In this document: positions 55,487 to 64,000 of the stretch, in pieces
How positions within the stretch are numbered: position 1 is the first letter of the stretch
Layout of the letters: every line of letters begins with the position of its first letter
DNA from: an uncultured Candidatus Entotheonella sp.
Lineage (GTDB): Bacteria; Tectomicrobia; Entotheonellia; Entotheonellales; Entotheonellaceae
Direction: 5' to 3'
Length of the DNA: 64,000 bases
Assembly: GCA_958295825.1 (NCBI GenBank)
Contig: OY282375.1
Coordinates: forward strand, 853,489-917,488
Position numbers and translations under genes: made by a program
Notes under the pieces: generated by a model
Databases searched by the model: none
The model's input: the letters and a program-made list of their open reading frames with translations, nothing else
Told to the model about the DNA's origin: nothing

Positions 55487-55542
55487 TGCGGCGCTCTCAG
55501 ACACGTCAATCCTGATCCTGAAACTCCGCAAGAGGTGATCCC

Positions 55543-56814
55543 ATGCAACTGACTGGTGTCCCACGCGCATCCACGTTTCCCCGCATGCTGCGGGTCAAGC
55601 AGCAATTCGGCGGCCCGCAACTCCCCGACGTGGCCGCTTCCGTTCAAGAAACCCTTGCCAACTTGGCGCTGCCCGTGAAGCCGGGCCAATCCGTCGCCCT
55701 GACGGTCGGCAGCCGGGGCGTCGTGAATATCGACACCATCGTGCGGGCGACGGTCCAACACCTGCAGTCGCTGGGCGCCGAGCCGTTCATCATTCCCGCT
55801 ATGGGCAGCCACGGCGGCGGCACCGCCGAGGGGCAAGCCGCCGTTCTGGCGCACTACGGCGTCACCGAGGGGAGCATGGGCTGCCCCGTCAAATCGACGA
55901 TGGAGGTGGAACAGATCGGCGAGGTTCTCGGTCTGCCGATCTGGTTGGACCGCTACGCCGCCGAGGCGGATTGGATCGGGGTGATCAACCGGGTAAAGCC
56001 GCATACCGGCTTTACGGGCGAGATCGGCTCGGGAATGTTCAAGATGATGACCATCGGCATGGGCAAGCACCGCGGCGCGGTCCAGGCGCATCGCGCCAAC
56101 ATCCGGCTGGGCTACGAAACCATGATCACCGCGCTGGGCCGCGAGATGCTGAACTGCGCCCGCATCGCCTTCGGGCTGGGCGTCGTCGAAAACGGCTACG
56201 ACGAGACCGCGCTTACCCGCGCCTTCCTGCCGGGCGATCTCGAGGCGGGAGAGCGAGCATTGCTGCGCCAGGCCAAGGCATGGATGGCCCGGCTGCCGTT
56301 TGATCCCATCGACCTGCTGATCGTCGACGAAATGGGCAAGGACATCTCCGGGTCGGGGATGGACACCAACGTCATCGGCCGGCATACGACGTTTTTCGAG
56401 CGCCCGTTCACCAACCCCAAAATCACCTTCATCGCCGTGTGCGGCCTGACGCCGAACAGCTACGGCAACGCCACCGGCATCGGCAACGCCGACTTCACCA
56501 CCCGCCAACTGGCAGACGCGATCAACTGGGAGCCCACCTATATCAACAACCTGACCGCCTGCTCACCAGGCGGCGGCAAGCTGCCGCCGGTGCTGGACAC
56601 GGCGCAGGAAGCCATCGGCGTAGCCCTGGCCTGCCTCGGCCTGGACCGCATCGAGGATGCCCGCGTCGTGCGCATCAAGAACACCCTGCACCTGACCGAA
56701 GTGGACGTGTCGGAAGCCTTCCTGGAGGAAGTATCGAAGCGTGACGACCTGATGCCAGCCGGTGCGGCGGAACCATTGGTGTTTGCTGAGGATGGAAGCC
56801 TGCTGCCGTTCTGA
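55543..56814 (+). CDS. LarA-like (DUF2088, nickel-pincer racemase superfamily) protein
   Basis: 423 residues. An N-terminal domain with VALTVGSRGVVNIDTIVRA, IPAMGSHGGGTAEGQ and VINRVKPHTGFTGEIGSGMFK resembles lactate racemase LarA; the MGKHRGAVQAH run supplies His/Lys residues typical of the active site. No larB, larC or larE is nearby, so nickel-pincer loading would have to be supplied from elsewhere. ATG at 55543 with GAGGTG upstream. Substrate unknown. Confidence 0.75.
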   Translation: MQLTGVPRASTFPRMLRVKQQFGGPQLPDVAASVQETLANLALPVKPGQSVALTVGSRGVVNIDTIVRATVQHLQSLGAEPFIIPAMGSHGGGTAEGQAAVLAHYGVTEGSMGCPVKSTMEVEQIGEVLGLPIWLDRYAAEADWIGVINRVKPHTGFTGEIGSGMFKMMTIGMGKHRGAVQAHRANIRLGYETMITALGREMLNCARIAFGLGVVENGYDETALTRAFLPGDLEAGERALLRQAKAWMARLPFDPIDLLIVDEMGKDISGSGMDTNVIGRHTTFFERPFTNPKITFIAVCGLTPNSYGNATGIGNADFTTRQLADAINWEPTYINNLTACSPGGGKLPPVLDTAQEAIGVALACLGLDRIEDARVVRIKNTLHLTEVDVSEAFLEEVSKRDDLMPAGAAEPLVFAEDGSLLPF

Positions 56815-56860
56815 GAAGGGATTTGAAAAGCTGTCCGCTTTTATGGGGAAGCCTGCGGTG

Positions 56861-57715
56861 TCACTGAGTTTCGATAAGCGGCGTCAGTTTCCTACGTAGA
56901 GCCTGCTCGAATTCCTGCCGCGGAATCGCCTTGGCGGATAGAAGTTTCTCCGTTGACGCTTCCAGCGTTAAGACCTCCCAATGCCCGCGTTCGAGCCGAT
57001 TATTTGATAACTCTGGCACCAACCAGATCACGTCGCCGGAATCAAGGTCGTGACTTGGCATGCCTGATGGCCCACCAATAGAGGCAAAGAACGGTTTATC
57101 GACTGCGACCGCGATCTTGGAATGCCACCGGCGAAGCGTTGGTCCCTTGATCTGGAGTTGCGGCGCCAAACGCTTTGCGCTGGATGATCGCCAGTCCGGA
57201 CGGCGTATGCGGCGCGGAAATGGTGGCTGGTCTGACTGGCCGTCTCGCAATGCCTCAAATTCGACATCCATACCCGGACCTGAGAAGTAGACAGCCTGAA
57301 TCTCAAGCCCAAACCACGTCAAAACGTGCTGATCCTGCGCGACGACCAGATCGATTTTGCCAGCCGGCTTGCGGGTCTTTGTCCCAAGCATGAACGGGAT
57401 TTCCCGTGCTACGAGCGTGGCTTCCGGCGAAAACCCTACCACCTCAGCCAGCCACCTGATCAGTATTTGTTGCTGTTCAAACCTGACCGGACAGACGATA
57501 ACCGGATGGCCGGCCGCATGACTGATGTGGTCGCCATCCGGTTCGTATGGCTGGATGGTGCAGACACCGCCTCTCTTGTTGCAGGGCATCGCCCGGAAGG
57601 GACACGGAGGCGGGGTTTGGTCAGTAAGCGCCACTTTCGAGAACCGTCGCCGGTCGTGCGGCGACAGGTCGAGAAAAGGACGACCGTACCACTCCGCGAT
57701 GCCGTAGCGACTCAC
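56861..57715 (-). CDS. NotI-family type II restriction endonuclease
   Basis: 284 residues. FGIAEWYGRPFL-like start (YGIAEWYGRPFLDLSP), four cysteines at 38, 45, 52 and 75 (CPF-x4-CNKRGGVC, VIVCP) matching the Cys4 metal site of NotI, and a PD-(D/E)xK variant core with Asp122 (GKIDLVVA) and GLEIQ (Glu138, Gln140), the E-x-Q of NotI. NotI cuts GCGGCCGC; the site of this one is unknown. GTG start overlaps the methylase stop by four bases (GTGA), so it is made after it. Confidence 0.85.
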   Translation of the reverse strand: MSRYGIAEWYGRPFLDLSPHDRRRFSKVALTDQTPPPCPFRAMPCNKRGGVCTIQPYEPDGDHISHAAGHPVIVCPVRFEQQQILIRWLAEVVGFSPEATLVAREIPFMLGTKTRKPAGKIDLVVAQDQHVLTWFGLEIQAVYFSGPGMDVEFEALRDGQSDQPPFPRRIRRPDWRSSSAKRLAPQLQIKGPTLRRWHSKIAVAVDKPFFASIGGPSGMPSHDLDSGDVIWLVPELSNNRLERGHWEVLTLEASTEKLLSAKAIPRQEFEQALRRKLTPLIETQ

Positions 57716-58578
57716 GTGAACATCCGATCGCGCGTAATGACCAGTTCAGGCATCCGGGCGTGATGGCTGTTTTTCATCATCACCACCGCGGCATGGAAGT
57801 CATGGGCGCGCACGAGCGAAACGATTTCCTCCGAGCAGTCGTAGGTCATCATGAAGTCGGCGCGGCTTGAGGCCATCAGCGCGAACAACTTGACGTGATC
57901 GACCGCGTTGTGCGCATAGAGCCGCGATCCGGCACGCTTGCCGCCTGCCGTATAGGGCGGGTCGATGAAGAAACACGCATCGGAGCGGTGCAGCGCCACG
58001 TCTTCGAGCAGTCGTACCCCATCGGCCTCGCAGAAGGTGATGCGCTCTGCGCAAGCCGAGATCGCGGCCAAGCGTTTCCTGAGCGTCCCGGGATACCAAC
58101 GCGACGCAACCCCGTTACCGTTCTCGCCGTTCTTCGTCAACGCCGCGCCCGGCGCCAGAACGCCGCCACGCCGGGCGCGGTTGAGAACCAGGGTGCGGAA
58201 GCCATGCTCAGTCACGTCGCGCGGCGCTTGACGCGCCAAGTCTTCAATCCGATCACGGGTGGGCGTAAAGCGTTGCACTCGCGCGGCGAGGTCGGGACCG
58301 TGGCATAGCGCCGCTCGCCAGAACGCCGCGACGTCGCGGTCGAGGTCGATCATAAGCGCCCGCTCGACCCGATGCTCCATGACGGCCGTGAGCGACACGA
58401 TGCCACCGCCGGCGAACGGCTCGACGAGCAGCGGATGCGACGACGTGCGCCCCAGCCACTCACGGATGTGTGGAATCAGCCACGTCTTGCCACCCGGATA
58501 GCGTAGCGGACTGCGTTGCGGCACCGTGGCGACGTTGACGGCAGGAATGGTGGAGAGGGGAAAGGGACCATCATACAT
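57712..58578 (-). CDS. D12-class (Dam-like) adenine-N6 DNA methyltransferase
   Basis: 288 residues. PLRYPGGKTWLIPHI begins the fold; motif I is EPFAGGG (53-59) and motif IV DPPY (206-209). It would protect sites from the endonuclease whose start overlaps its stop. ATG at 58578 with GGGGAG five bases upstream. NotI itself pairs with a cytosine-N4 methylase-like partner, so an adenine methylase here is notable. Confidence 0.92.
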   Translation of the reverse strand: MYDGPFPLSTIPAVNVATVPQRSPLRYPGGKTWLIPHIREWLGRTSSHPLLVEPFAGGGIVSLTAVMEHRVERALMIDLDRDVAAFWRAALCHGPDLAARVQRFTPTRDRIEDLARQAPRDVTEHGFRTLVLNRARRGGVLAPGAALTKNGENGNGVASRWYPGTLRKRLAAISACAERITFCEADGVRLLEDVALHRSDACFFIDPPYTAGGKRAGSRLYAHNAVDHVKLFALMASSRADFMMTYDCSEEIVSLVRAHDFHAAVVMMKNSHHARMPELVITRDRMFT

Positions 58579-58617
58579 GATGACTCCCCTTTTCGATTTG
58601 GCGTGGATGGCGACCTG

Positions 58618-59421
58618 TCATGCTGACTCTCGCGCGAGGCGTCGCACCTCTTCCACCCAGGCTTCCAGGGAACTGAGCGTTGAATCACTGGTACCATCAT
58701 GCGCCTCTGCCAATCGGGCGGCCGCTGTCTCTACGATCCGCAGACGATCGACGATTATCCCGAAGCCACGCTCAAGATGGTACGCATTGGCAACTGCCAC
58801 GTCCTCAAACGTGACTCCTGCCTGGACTTGGCATTCGTGATGCAGCGGAAAGGGGATGAAGACCGAGGGAATGTAGTGCTCGCTAGGCCGCTCGCTGAAC
58901 CAGCCGAAGAAGCGATACGTATCGTTCTTTACGCTCTTCTCCTTCCAATTGTGTCCCGACGCGACTTGCCCCAGTAATACCAGCTTTGATGGCCTGCCGT
59001 CGCGAAAATCCCGCCAGGCAATAACGTCGATGCCGGCGTCTTTTTCTTGTCGCTTGGAATGAAGAGGCGGAGTTTCAAGTGGTCTACCGAGACGCATTTG
59101 CCGGCTGGCCTCTACTAAAGCGGCCCGGAAACCCAACCCCGACGGACGCGGAAAGCCAAAGGAGATAGCTTGGCCGTTCAGAACGCCAGCCGCTGCATCC
59201 GTCGCGATAGCCTGGAAATGGTTCGCCATGGATTGCCGGAGTGCAGCGATATTCCCGGTAATGCGTGCGTCTCGGATCGTACTGGTCAGCAAGCAAAAGA
59301 GGTAACAAGTCCGAGCAGCGCGGATGCGCACGTCTTGTGCTGGCGAAGCAATCGACAAACGCCACTGAGGCCGCGCCAGACGGCTACGGGTATCTTGCGG
59401 CAACGGGGGATTAATCGGCAT
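58618..59421 (-). CDS. Conserved protein of unknown function in a restriction cassette
   Basis: 267 residues from the ATG at 59421 (GGGGA eight bases upstream); the frame continues to 59511 but overlaps the ParB-like gene too far. It is not recognised. Visible segments: SMANHFQAIATDAAAGVLNG, a central DVIAWRDFRDGRPSKLVLLG (a D-x-W and R-x-S-K run that might be nuclease-like) and RFFGWFSERPSEHYIPSVF. No membrane segment. It overlaps the ParB-like gene by 11 bases and lies 39 bases before the methylase. Confidence 0.7.
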   Translation of the reverse strand: MPINPPLPQDTRSRLARPQWRLSIASPAQDVRIRAARTCYLFCLLTSTIRDARITGNIAALRQSMANHFQAIATDAAAGVLNGQAISFGFPRPSGLGFRAALVEASRQMRLGRPLETPPLHSKRQEKDAGIDVIAWRDFRDGRPSKLVLLGQVASGHNWKEKSVKNDTYRFFGWFSERPSEHYIPSVFIPFPLHHECQVQAGVTFEDVAVANAYHLERGFGIIVDRLRIVETAAARLAEAHDGTSDSTLSSLEAWVEEVRRLARESA

Positions 59422-60511
59422 CGACGTCATCCCCGGCGTCGGCGACTTCCTTGGCATGACGCATGGCGCCGTGGAGCGACAATACTGTCCGGCGAAGATT
59501 GTCACCAGCACCCATCAGATCAGCCCGACCGTCGTAATTGCCCATCAATCGAAGCGCGTCCTCAGCCTGCCTGATCGTATTCATCAGCACCTCGCTGAAT
59601 TTGAGTTCTTTGTCCTCGACCTGGTCGTAAGCGGCATCGAGGTTGCGGTTGGCCTCCAGCATGATACGGGCCGGTTCGTTGCCTAGAACTTCGACCAAGC
59701 GGTTCAGATCCGGATTCTGGCTTCGGATCACCGACGGTTCGCCCCGTTGGCCGTACAGCCAGGACATGAAAGCCTGCAGGTTGCCAAGGTATTCTTCTGG
59801 TACCGGATTGGAGGGGAGCACCGCCGACACGTCGTCGGTCGGCAGACCCAGATAGCGGCGAACGTTGGGCCGGCTCAGGCCGATGTATAGGTGGGAGAAC
59901 GGAAACGGTTTCTTCGTCGTCGTCTTAAGATCGAAACCATGGGCCAGACTTTGTTTGAGCACGTTCCAGCCATTGACGAGACGAACGACCGTATTGTGCC
60001 GGTCACCCAAGCGACGGCTGATCTGCTGGATATCGCCGCCATCTTCATACCACTCGGCTGCGTACTTCGCCTTTGACAGGGCGTCCCATTTGAATGGGCC
60101 GTTGATGTGCTTGAATCCAATGTAATCGCGGGCGTCGCGTCTGGAAGGCACGCGGCGAATACGCACCGCATTTGGCAAAGCGGCCGGTCCGACTCTTTCG
60201 TTGAGTTCAATCTTGAGGCGCGCCCGCAGGTCGGGGTCAGCCAGTATGCGCAACGCCACTAGGCGACGATTGCCTTCGAGAACGACATTCTCATCGCCCA
60301 GTACGATCAGGGCTTCGTAGTCGTGCCAGCCGGAACTGAGAATCGCTTGGATCAACTCATCAACGTCGGCATGATCGACCAAATAGTCGATAACGTCTTC
60401 TTCGCTATCAAAGGCGCCGTCGGGAGAGCGGGGATTTCTCAGATCCAGTTTGAGGTTCTTCGGATATTCGAATTCGTCTGCGCCACCCTGCGAGATTACA
60501 TTCTGTGCCAC
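59411..60511 (-). CDS. ParB-like protein heading the restriction cassette
   Basis: 366 residues, GTG start. A ParB/sulfiredoxin-type N-terminal domain has VVLEGNRRLVALRIL (EGNRR at 79-83, the nucleotide-binding ParB box) and FKHINGPFKWDALSKAKYAA; a helix-turn-helix-like stretch (ISRRLGDRHNTVVRLVNGW) follows, then a helical C-terminus. It may bind DNA with CTP or ATP; chromosome partitioning is unlikely without ParA. It is first of four genes on one strand. Confidence 0.75.
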   Translation of the reverse strand: MAQNVISQGGADEFEYPKNLKLDLRNPRSPDGAFDSEEDVIDYLVDHADVDELIQAILSSGWHDYEALIVLGDENVVLEGNRRLVALRILADPDLRARLKIELNERVGPAALPNAVRIRRVPSRRDARDYIGFKHINGPFKWDALSKAKYAAEWYEDGGDIQQISRRLGDRHNTVVRLVNGWNVLKQSLAHGFDLKTTTKKPFPFSHLYIGLSRPNVRRYLGLPTDDVSAVLPSNPVPEEYLGNLQAFMSWLYGQRGEPSVIRSQNPDLNRLVEVLGNEPARIMLEANRNLDAAYDQVEDKELKFSEVLMNTIRQAEDALRLMGNYDGRADLMGAGDNLRRTVLSLHGAMRHAKEVADAGDDVDAD

Positions 60512-60674
60512 GGGACTTGTCTCTCTTCAGCGCGGAACGCGGCCTCCCATCTCTCGCCCTAACGACTTGATTGGGAATAGTCCGAGCAGCCACCTCAGCA
60601 GACTAAGATCGAACGCGGCTGGCAGTATACACGATAACCGCCGAGCATTATCCCGGAAGCGCTTAGAGCCCCGC

Positions 60675-63647
60675 TCACCAAGCGAGCGGGCGCTGCCAGG
60701 CGGCTTTCAACTCGTCGATCCGGCTGGCGATGACGACCTCTCCCCCCAGGCCCGTAACCGTAAACTCGGGGCTGTCGTACACCGAGCCGATTTCGCCGTA
60801 CGAGCGGGGCGGCATCAGGTCTCGGAATGCCGCACCGTGGACGGCTGGCACGGTCACCACGAAGCGGCTGGCCGTTTCCGAAAATAGCAAGGTGTCGTCA
60901 CGGGTGACGCCGGCCGCACGCGGCATGGCGCGCAGGTCGAGGCGCATGCCCAGGCCGCCGGCAAAGGCCATCTCGGCGGCGGCCACCGCGAATCCGCCGT
61001 CCGAGCAGTCGTGGCAGGCGTTCACCAGGCCGCGTTGCATGGCGTCGGCCAACGCGTCGTAGAGGGCGCGGGCACGCCGTGGGTCAACGCGCGGCACGCG
61101 GTTGCCGACGGCGCCGTTCATGGCGTAGTACTCCGAACCTCCCAGTTCGTCCCGCGTCTCCCCTACTCCGAACACCAAATCGCCCGCCTGTTTGGCGTCC
61201 ATTGTCACGGCTAGCCGCATGTCCGGCATGCGGGCGATGACGGAGAACAGCAGCGTCGGCGGCACGGAAATTTTGATGTCGCCGACGTGGTAGTCGTTCT
61301 TCATGCTGTCCTTGCCTGAAATGCACGGCACCCCGTACGCCGTGCAGCAGTCGTAGAGCGCCTGATTGGCGCGCACCAACTGCGCCAGCTTGTATGGGCC
61401 GTCCGGCGTGCCGGGGCTGAGCACCGGGTCGGGCCAGCAGAAATTGTCCAGACCGGCGCCGTGGCCGAGCCGCCCGCCCACGGCGATGACGTTGCGGATG
61501 GCTTCATCGATCGCGTTGGCGGCCATGTGATAGGTGTCAATGTCGCTGTAGCGCGGGCAGATGCCGTTGGCCACGATGACCCCTTCCATCGAGTTCGGCA
61601 GCGGGCGGAGGATGGCGGCGTCACTGGGACCGTCATTTTGCGCGCCGACGAGCGGCTTGACGACACTGGCGCCCTGTACCTCGTGATCGTACTGACGGAT
61701 GACCCATTCCTTGCTGCAGATATTGAGGCGGCCCAGCAGTTGCAGCAGCGATGCCGTCAGGTCGGCGGGGCAGGCAAACGTCGGCTCGGCAAAGCGGGGG
61801 GGCCGCCAGCGAGCCGGGAGGCGCATTTCCGGCAACCCGTCGTGCAGAAACGCCATTTCCAACAGGGCAACGGTATCGCCGTCGTAACGCACGTGAAACA
61901 AGCCCGTATCGGTAAACGTGCCCAGAACCGTCGCTTTGACCTCTCGTCGCGCGGCCAGCGCCAGAAACGCTTCGAGCCGCGACGGCGGCACGGCGAGGGT
62001 CATGCGTTCCTGGGATTCCGAAACCAGAATCTCCCAGGGGTCGAGGCCCGGATACTTCAACGGCGCGCGCTCCAAGTGCAGCTCGCAGCCGTTGCTGAAT
62101 TGGGCCATTTCGCCCACCGAGGACGACAACCCCCCGGCACCGTTGTCGGTAATGCAGCTGTATAACTGCCGGTCGCGTGCTTCAAGCAGCATGTCGAACA
62201 TGTTCTTTTGCGTAATGGCATCGCCGATCTGAACGGCTGAGGCCGGGGACGCCTCGTCCAGCTCAATGGACGAAAACGTCGCGCCGTGGATGCCGTCCTT
62301 GCCAATGCAGCCGCCAACCATCACTACGTAATCCCCGGCGCGGGCCGTCTTGAGGTGTGCCGGCTCGCCGCCGATGCGGGCCGGCATGAGCCCGCCGGTT
62401 CCACAGAAGACCAGGGGTTTGCCGGCAAAACGCTCGTCGAAAACCACCGCGCCGTTGACGTCGGGAATGCCGCTCTGATTGGCGCCGTCCTTGATGCCGC
62501 GATGCACGCCCTCGAAGATGCGTTTGGGGTGCAGCAAGCGTCCCGGCAAGGGTTGTGAATAGTCAGGAGGGGCGAAACACAGCACATCCGTGTTGAACAA
62601 TAGCCTGCAGCCCATGCCCGTACCAAACGGATCTCGGTTGACGCCCAGAATGCCGGTAATTGCCCCGCCATACGGGTCCAGGGCGGACGGCGTGTTGTGT
62701 GTCTCCACCTTCATCGCCAAGTTCCATTCCTCGTTGAACGCGATGACCCCGGCATTGTCGTGGAAAACCGAGCGCAGCCAGTCAACCCGCTGACCGATCT
62801 CCTCGGTGGCGCGCACGATGTAGCTCTTGAACAGGCTGCGGATCGTGGTGTGCGTCCCGTGTTCGTCCTGATAGTCGATCGTGCTCTGGAAAATTTTGTG
62901 TTTGCAGTGCTCCGACCAGGTTTGCGCCAGTGTTTCGAGCTCGACGTCCGTGGGCGCAGGGCCCAGTCCGTGGGCTTGCCGCCGTGCACGGCGTTGCGGA
63001 TCACGGAAATACGCTTGGATGGCCTTCATCTCGGCCAGATTCAGGGCCAGCAACCCCTCCTGACTGAGGCGCAACAGGGCATCATCGTCGAGGTCCAGCG
63101 ATATGGAGGCGACGCGCGGCGGGTGGTCGGCGCCAGCAATCGGCGGCGGCAGAAATGCTTCGGGGCCGTCCTGCCAATCGGCCGCCGCCGTGATGCGCCA
63201 CTGCTGGACCAGAGGGTTAGCAAGGAAATCCCGCGTGACACGTTCGATATCGTCACGCTGCAGGTCGCCCTCAAGCAGGTAGATCGACGAGGTATAGACC
63301 TCGCCCTCAAGCGGGCGGGCGAGCATGTCTTCCAGGGCCCGTGAAGCAGTGCGGCCGACGTTATCGGTCACCCCGGGCAGCATGGCGACCTGCACGATCC
63401 ACCGGCACGGCGCCGGGGGCCGCCGGTCCCAGCGCGACTCCTCGACTATGGCATCCGTGAAGAGCGCCCGACGGGCGGGTTCCAACTCTTCGACGGAACG
63501 CGGCGAACGGACGGTATACAGGACCGCCGTTCTCACCTGCTCGACGGCAAGATGGGCATCCTCCCGCAGGCTGCGCAGCAGGGTCTCACCAGACACGTCT
63601 CGCATCTGCGGACGTGGACTGACAACCAGAGTCGTCACGTTCTGCAC
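60675..63647 (-). CDS. purL: Phosphoribosylformylglycinamidine synthase, PurS-PurL-type without amidotransferase domain
   Basis: 990 residues. An N-terminal PurS-like part (about 1-200) is fused to PurL: WSEHCKHKIF, MKVETHNTPSALDPYGGA(I)TG, GDAITQKNMFDMLLEARDR, ITDNGAGGLSSSVGEMA and the second half with SGKDSMKNDY. There is no C-terminal glutaminase (PurQ) domain, so a separate PurQ is needed and is not in the window. It makes FGAM in purine synthesis. GTG start at 63647 with GAGG upstream; an ATG at 63605 is the alternative. Confidence 0.93.
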   Translation of the reverse strand: MQNVTTLVVSPRPQMRDVSGETLLRSLREDAHLAVEQVRTAVLYTVRSPRSVEELEPARRALFTDAIVEESRWDRRPPAPCRWIVQVAMLPGVTDNVGRTASRALEDMLARPLEGEVYTSSIYLLEGDLQRDDIERVTRDFLANPLVQQWRITAAADWQDGPEAFLPPPIAGADHPPRVASISLDLDDDALLRLSQEGLLALNLAEMKAIQAYFRDPQRRARRQAHGLGPAPTDVELETLAQTWSEHCKHKIFQSTIDYQDEHGTHTTIRSLFKSYIVRATEEIGQRVDWLRSVFHDNAGVIAFNEEWNLAMKVETHNTPSALDPYGGAITGILGVNRDPFGTGMGCRLLFNTDVLCFAPPDYSQPLPGRLLHPKRIFEGVHRGIKDGANQSGIPDVNGAVVFDERFAGKPLVFCGTGGLMPARIGGEPAHLKTARAGDYVVMVGGCIGKDGIHGATFSSIELDEASPASAVQIGDAITQKNMFDMLLEARDRQLYSCITDNGAGGLSSSVGEMAQFSNGCELHLERAPLKYPGLDPWEILVSESQERMTLAVPPSRLEAFLALAARREVKATVLGTFTDTGLFHVRYDGDTVALLEMAFLHDGLPEMRLPARWRPPRFAEPTFACPADLTASLLQLLGRLNICSKEWVIRQYDHEVQGASVVKPLVGAQNDGPSDAAILRPLPNSMEGVIVANGICPRYSDIDTYHMAANAIDEAIRNVIAVGGRLGHGAGLDNFCWPDPVLSPGTPDGPYKLAQLVRANQALYDCCTAYGVPCISGKDSMKNDYHVGDIKISVPPTLLFSVIARMPDMRLAVTMDAKQAGDLVFGVGETRDELGGSEYYAMNGAVGNRVPRVDPRRARALYDALADAMQRGLVNACHDCSDGGFAVAAAEMAFAGGLGMRLDLRAMPRAAGVTRDDTLLFSETASRFVVTVPAVHGAAFRDLMPPRSYGEIGSVYDSPEFTVTGLGGEVVIASRIDELKAAWQRPLAW

Positions 63648-63704
63648 AGGGTACCTCGCGGCGCGTTCAGGCTTTACCCGGGTGTTTGTCGAACCCAGAT
63701 GTCA

Positions 63705-64000
63705 TTACGACGGGCTTTGGTGCTTCTTCGCTGCCCGCACAAAGGCCAGGAAGAGCGGATGGGGGCGCAGAGGCCGGGAGAGCAGTTCGGGGTGAAATTG
63801 AGTGGCGACGTAGAACGGGTGGGCTGGATAATCGAAAATCTGCATGACACGTTGGTCCGGGGTCATGCCGCAGAAGACGACCCCGCATTGTTCAAAGGCC
63901 GCCTTGTAGTCGTTGTTGAGCTCGTAGCGATGTCGGAATCGTTCACGAACCATGTCGCGGCCGTACATGGCCTGCACCCGACTGCCCGGCAGCAGTGCGA
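63705..64000 (-). CDS. pyrG: CTP synthase, C-terminal part (cut by window edge)
   Basis: The last 97 codons are present. VRERFRHRYELNNDYKAAFE, then CGMTPDQRVMQIFDYPAHPF and VATQFHPELLSRPLRPHPLF are the end of the glutamine amidotransferase domain, with the catalytic His-Glu of QFHPE. The enzyme makes CTP from UTP. It lies 57 bases upstream of purL on the same strand. Confidence 0.93.
   Translation of the reverse strand, partial: ALLPGSRVQAMYGRDMVRERFRHRYELNNDYKAAFEQCGVVFCGMTPDQRVMQIFDYPAHPFYVATQFHPELLSRPLRPHPLFLAFVRAAKKHQSPS

Noticed and set aside
1..64000. CRISPR arrays, prophage and rRNA
   Set aside because: I saw no regularly spaced direct repeats, no phage structural genes and no rRNA segments.

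Overview
The window comes from a Gram-negative (diderm) bacterium. It carries lipid A synthesis (lpxC), outer-membrane lipoprotein export (lolA, lgt), an LptF/G-type LPS permease and a TolC-type outer-membrane protein. The base composition is moderately GC-rich. The mix of a split b6/subunit IV quinol-oxidising complex with a five-haem cytochrome c, F420-type (LLM) and LarA-like enzymes, and many decayed insertion sequences suggests an uncultured lineage such as Tectomicrobia, NC10 or Nitrospirota. No rRNA is present, so this placement is only inference.

Region 1 (1-18000, all minus strand) is a long housekeeping run. Read 5' to 3' on the minus strand it is: secondary-messenger nuclease (DUF151), Rieske protein, cytochrome b6-like, subunit IV-like, pentahaem cytochrome c, atpE, atpF, xerD, glnD, phoH, ybeY, mutS, a receiver-domain/LpxC fusion, lolA, rseP, rimP, nusA (cut by the window edge). 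A near-consensus sigma-70 promoter precedes the DUF151 gene.

Region 2 (18000-24300) holds secA and a PmtA-like methyltransferase between graveyards of broken transposase genes (IS4-, IS5- and another DDE-type) and a frameshifted pentapeptide-repeat fragment.

Region 3 (24300-43640) is mostly core genes: ftsK, a tiny lipoprotein and dapB on minus; an exported DUF151-PDZ protein and thiE on plus, separated by an IS5-family relic that landed exactly on the stop codon; cmk-rpsA-ihfB-miaA-lgt on minus; a glutaredoxin-like protein, ribF, a TolC-family protein, ruvX, mltG, an LptF/G permease, birA, and tRNA-Ala(CGC) and tRNA-Val(CAC).

Region 4 (43650-60520) is accessory. It has a ThDP enzyme with altered catalytic motifs, a VOC protein, an AtzG/GatC-like small protein overlapping an amidase, a six-bladed Asp-box protein, an HsdS-like 3' remnant, and a large protein with HD-type and Hsp90/GHKL ATPase domains that looks like a biological-conflict effector. 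The last is interrupted near its 3' end by an intact IS66-family element with perfect 32-bp ends and an 8-bp target duplication. Removing the element restores a frame of 847 residues. An orphan YefM-type antitoxin, a methyltransferase relic, an LLM oxidoreductase and a LarA-like protein follow. A tightly packed four-gene minus-strand cassette comes next: a ParB-like protein, an unknown protein, a D12-class adenine methylase and a NotI-type endonuclease. It looks like a restriction-modification system with two unexplained partners.

Region 5 (60675-64000) returns to core metabolism with purL and the 3' end of pyrG.
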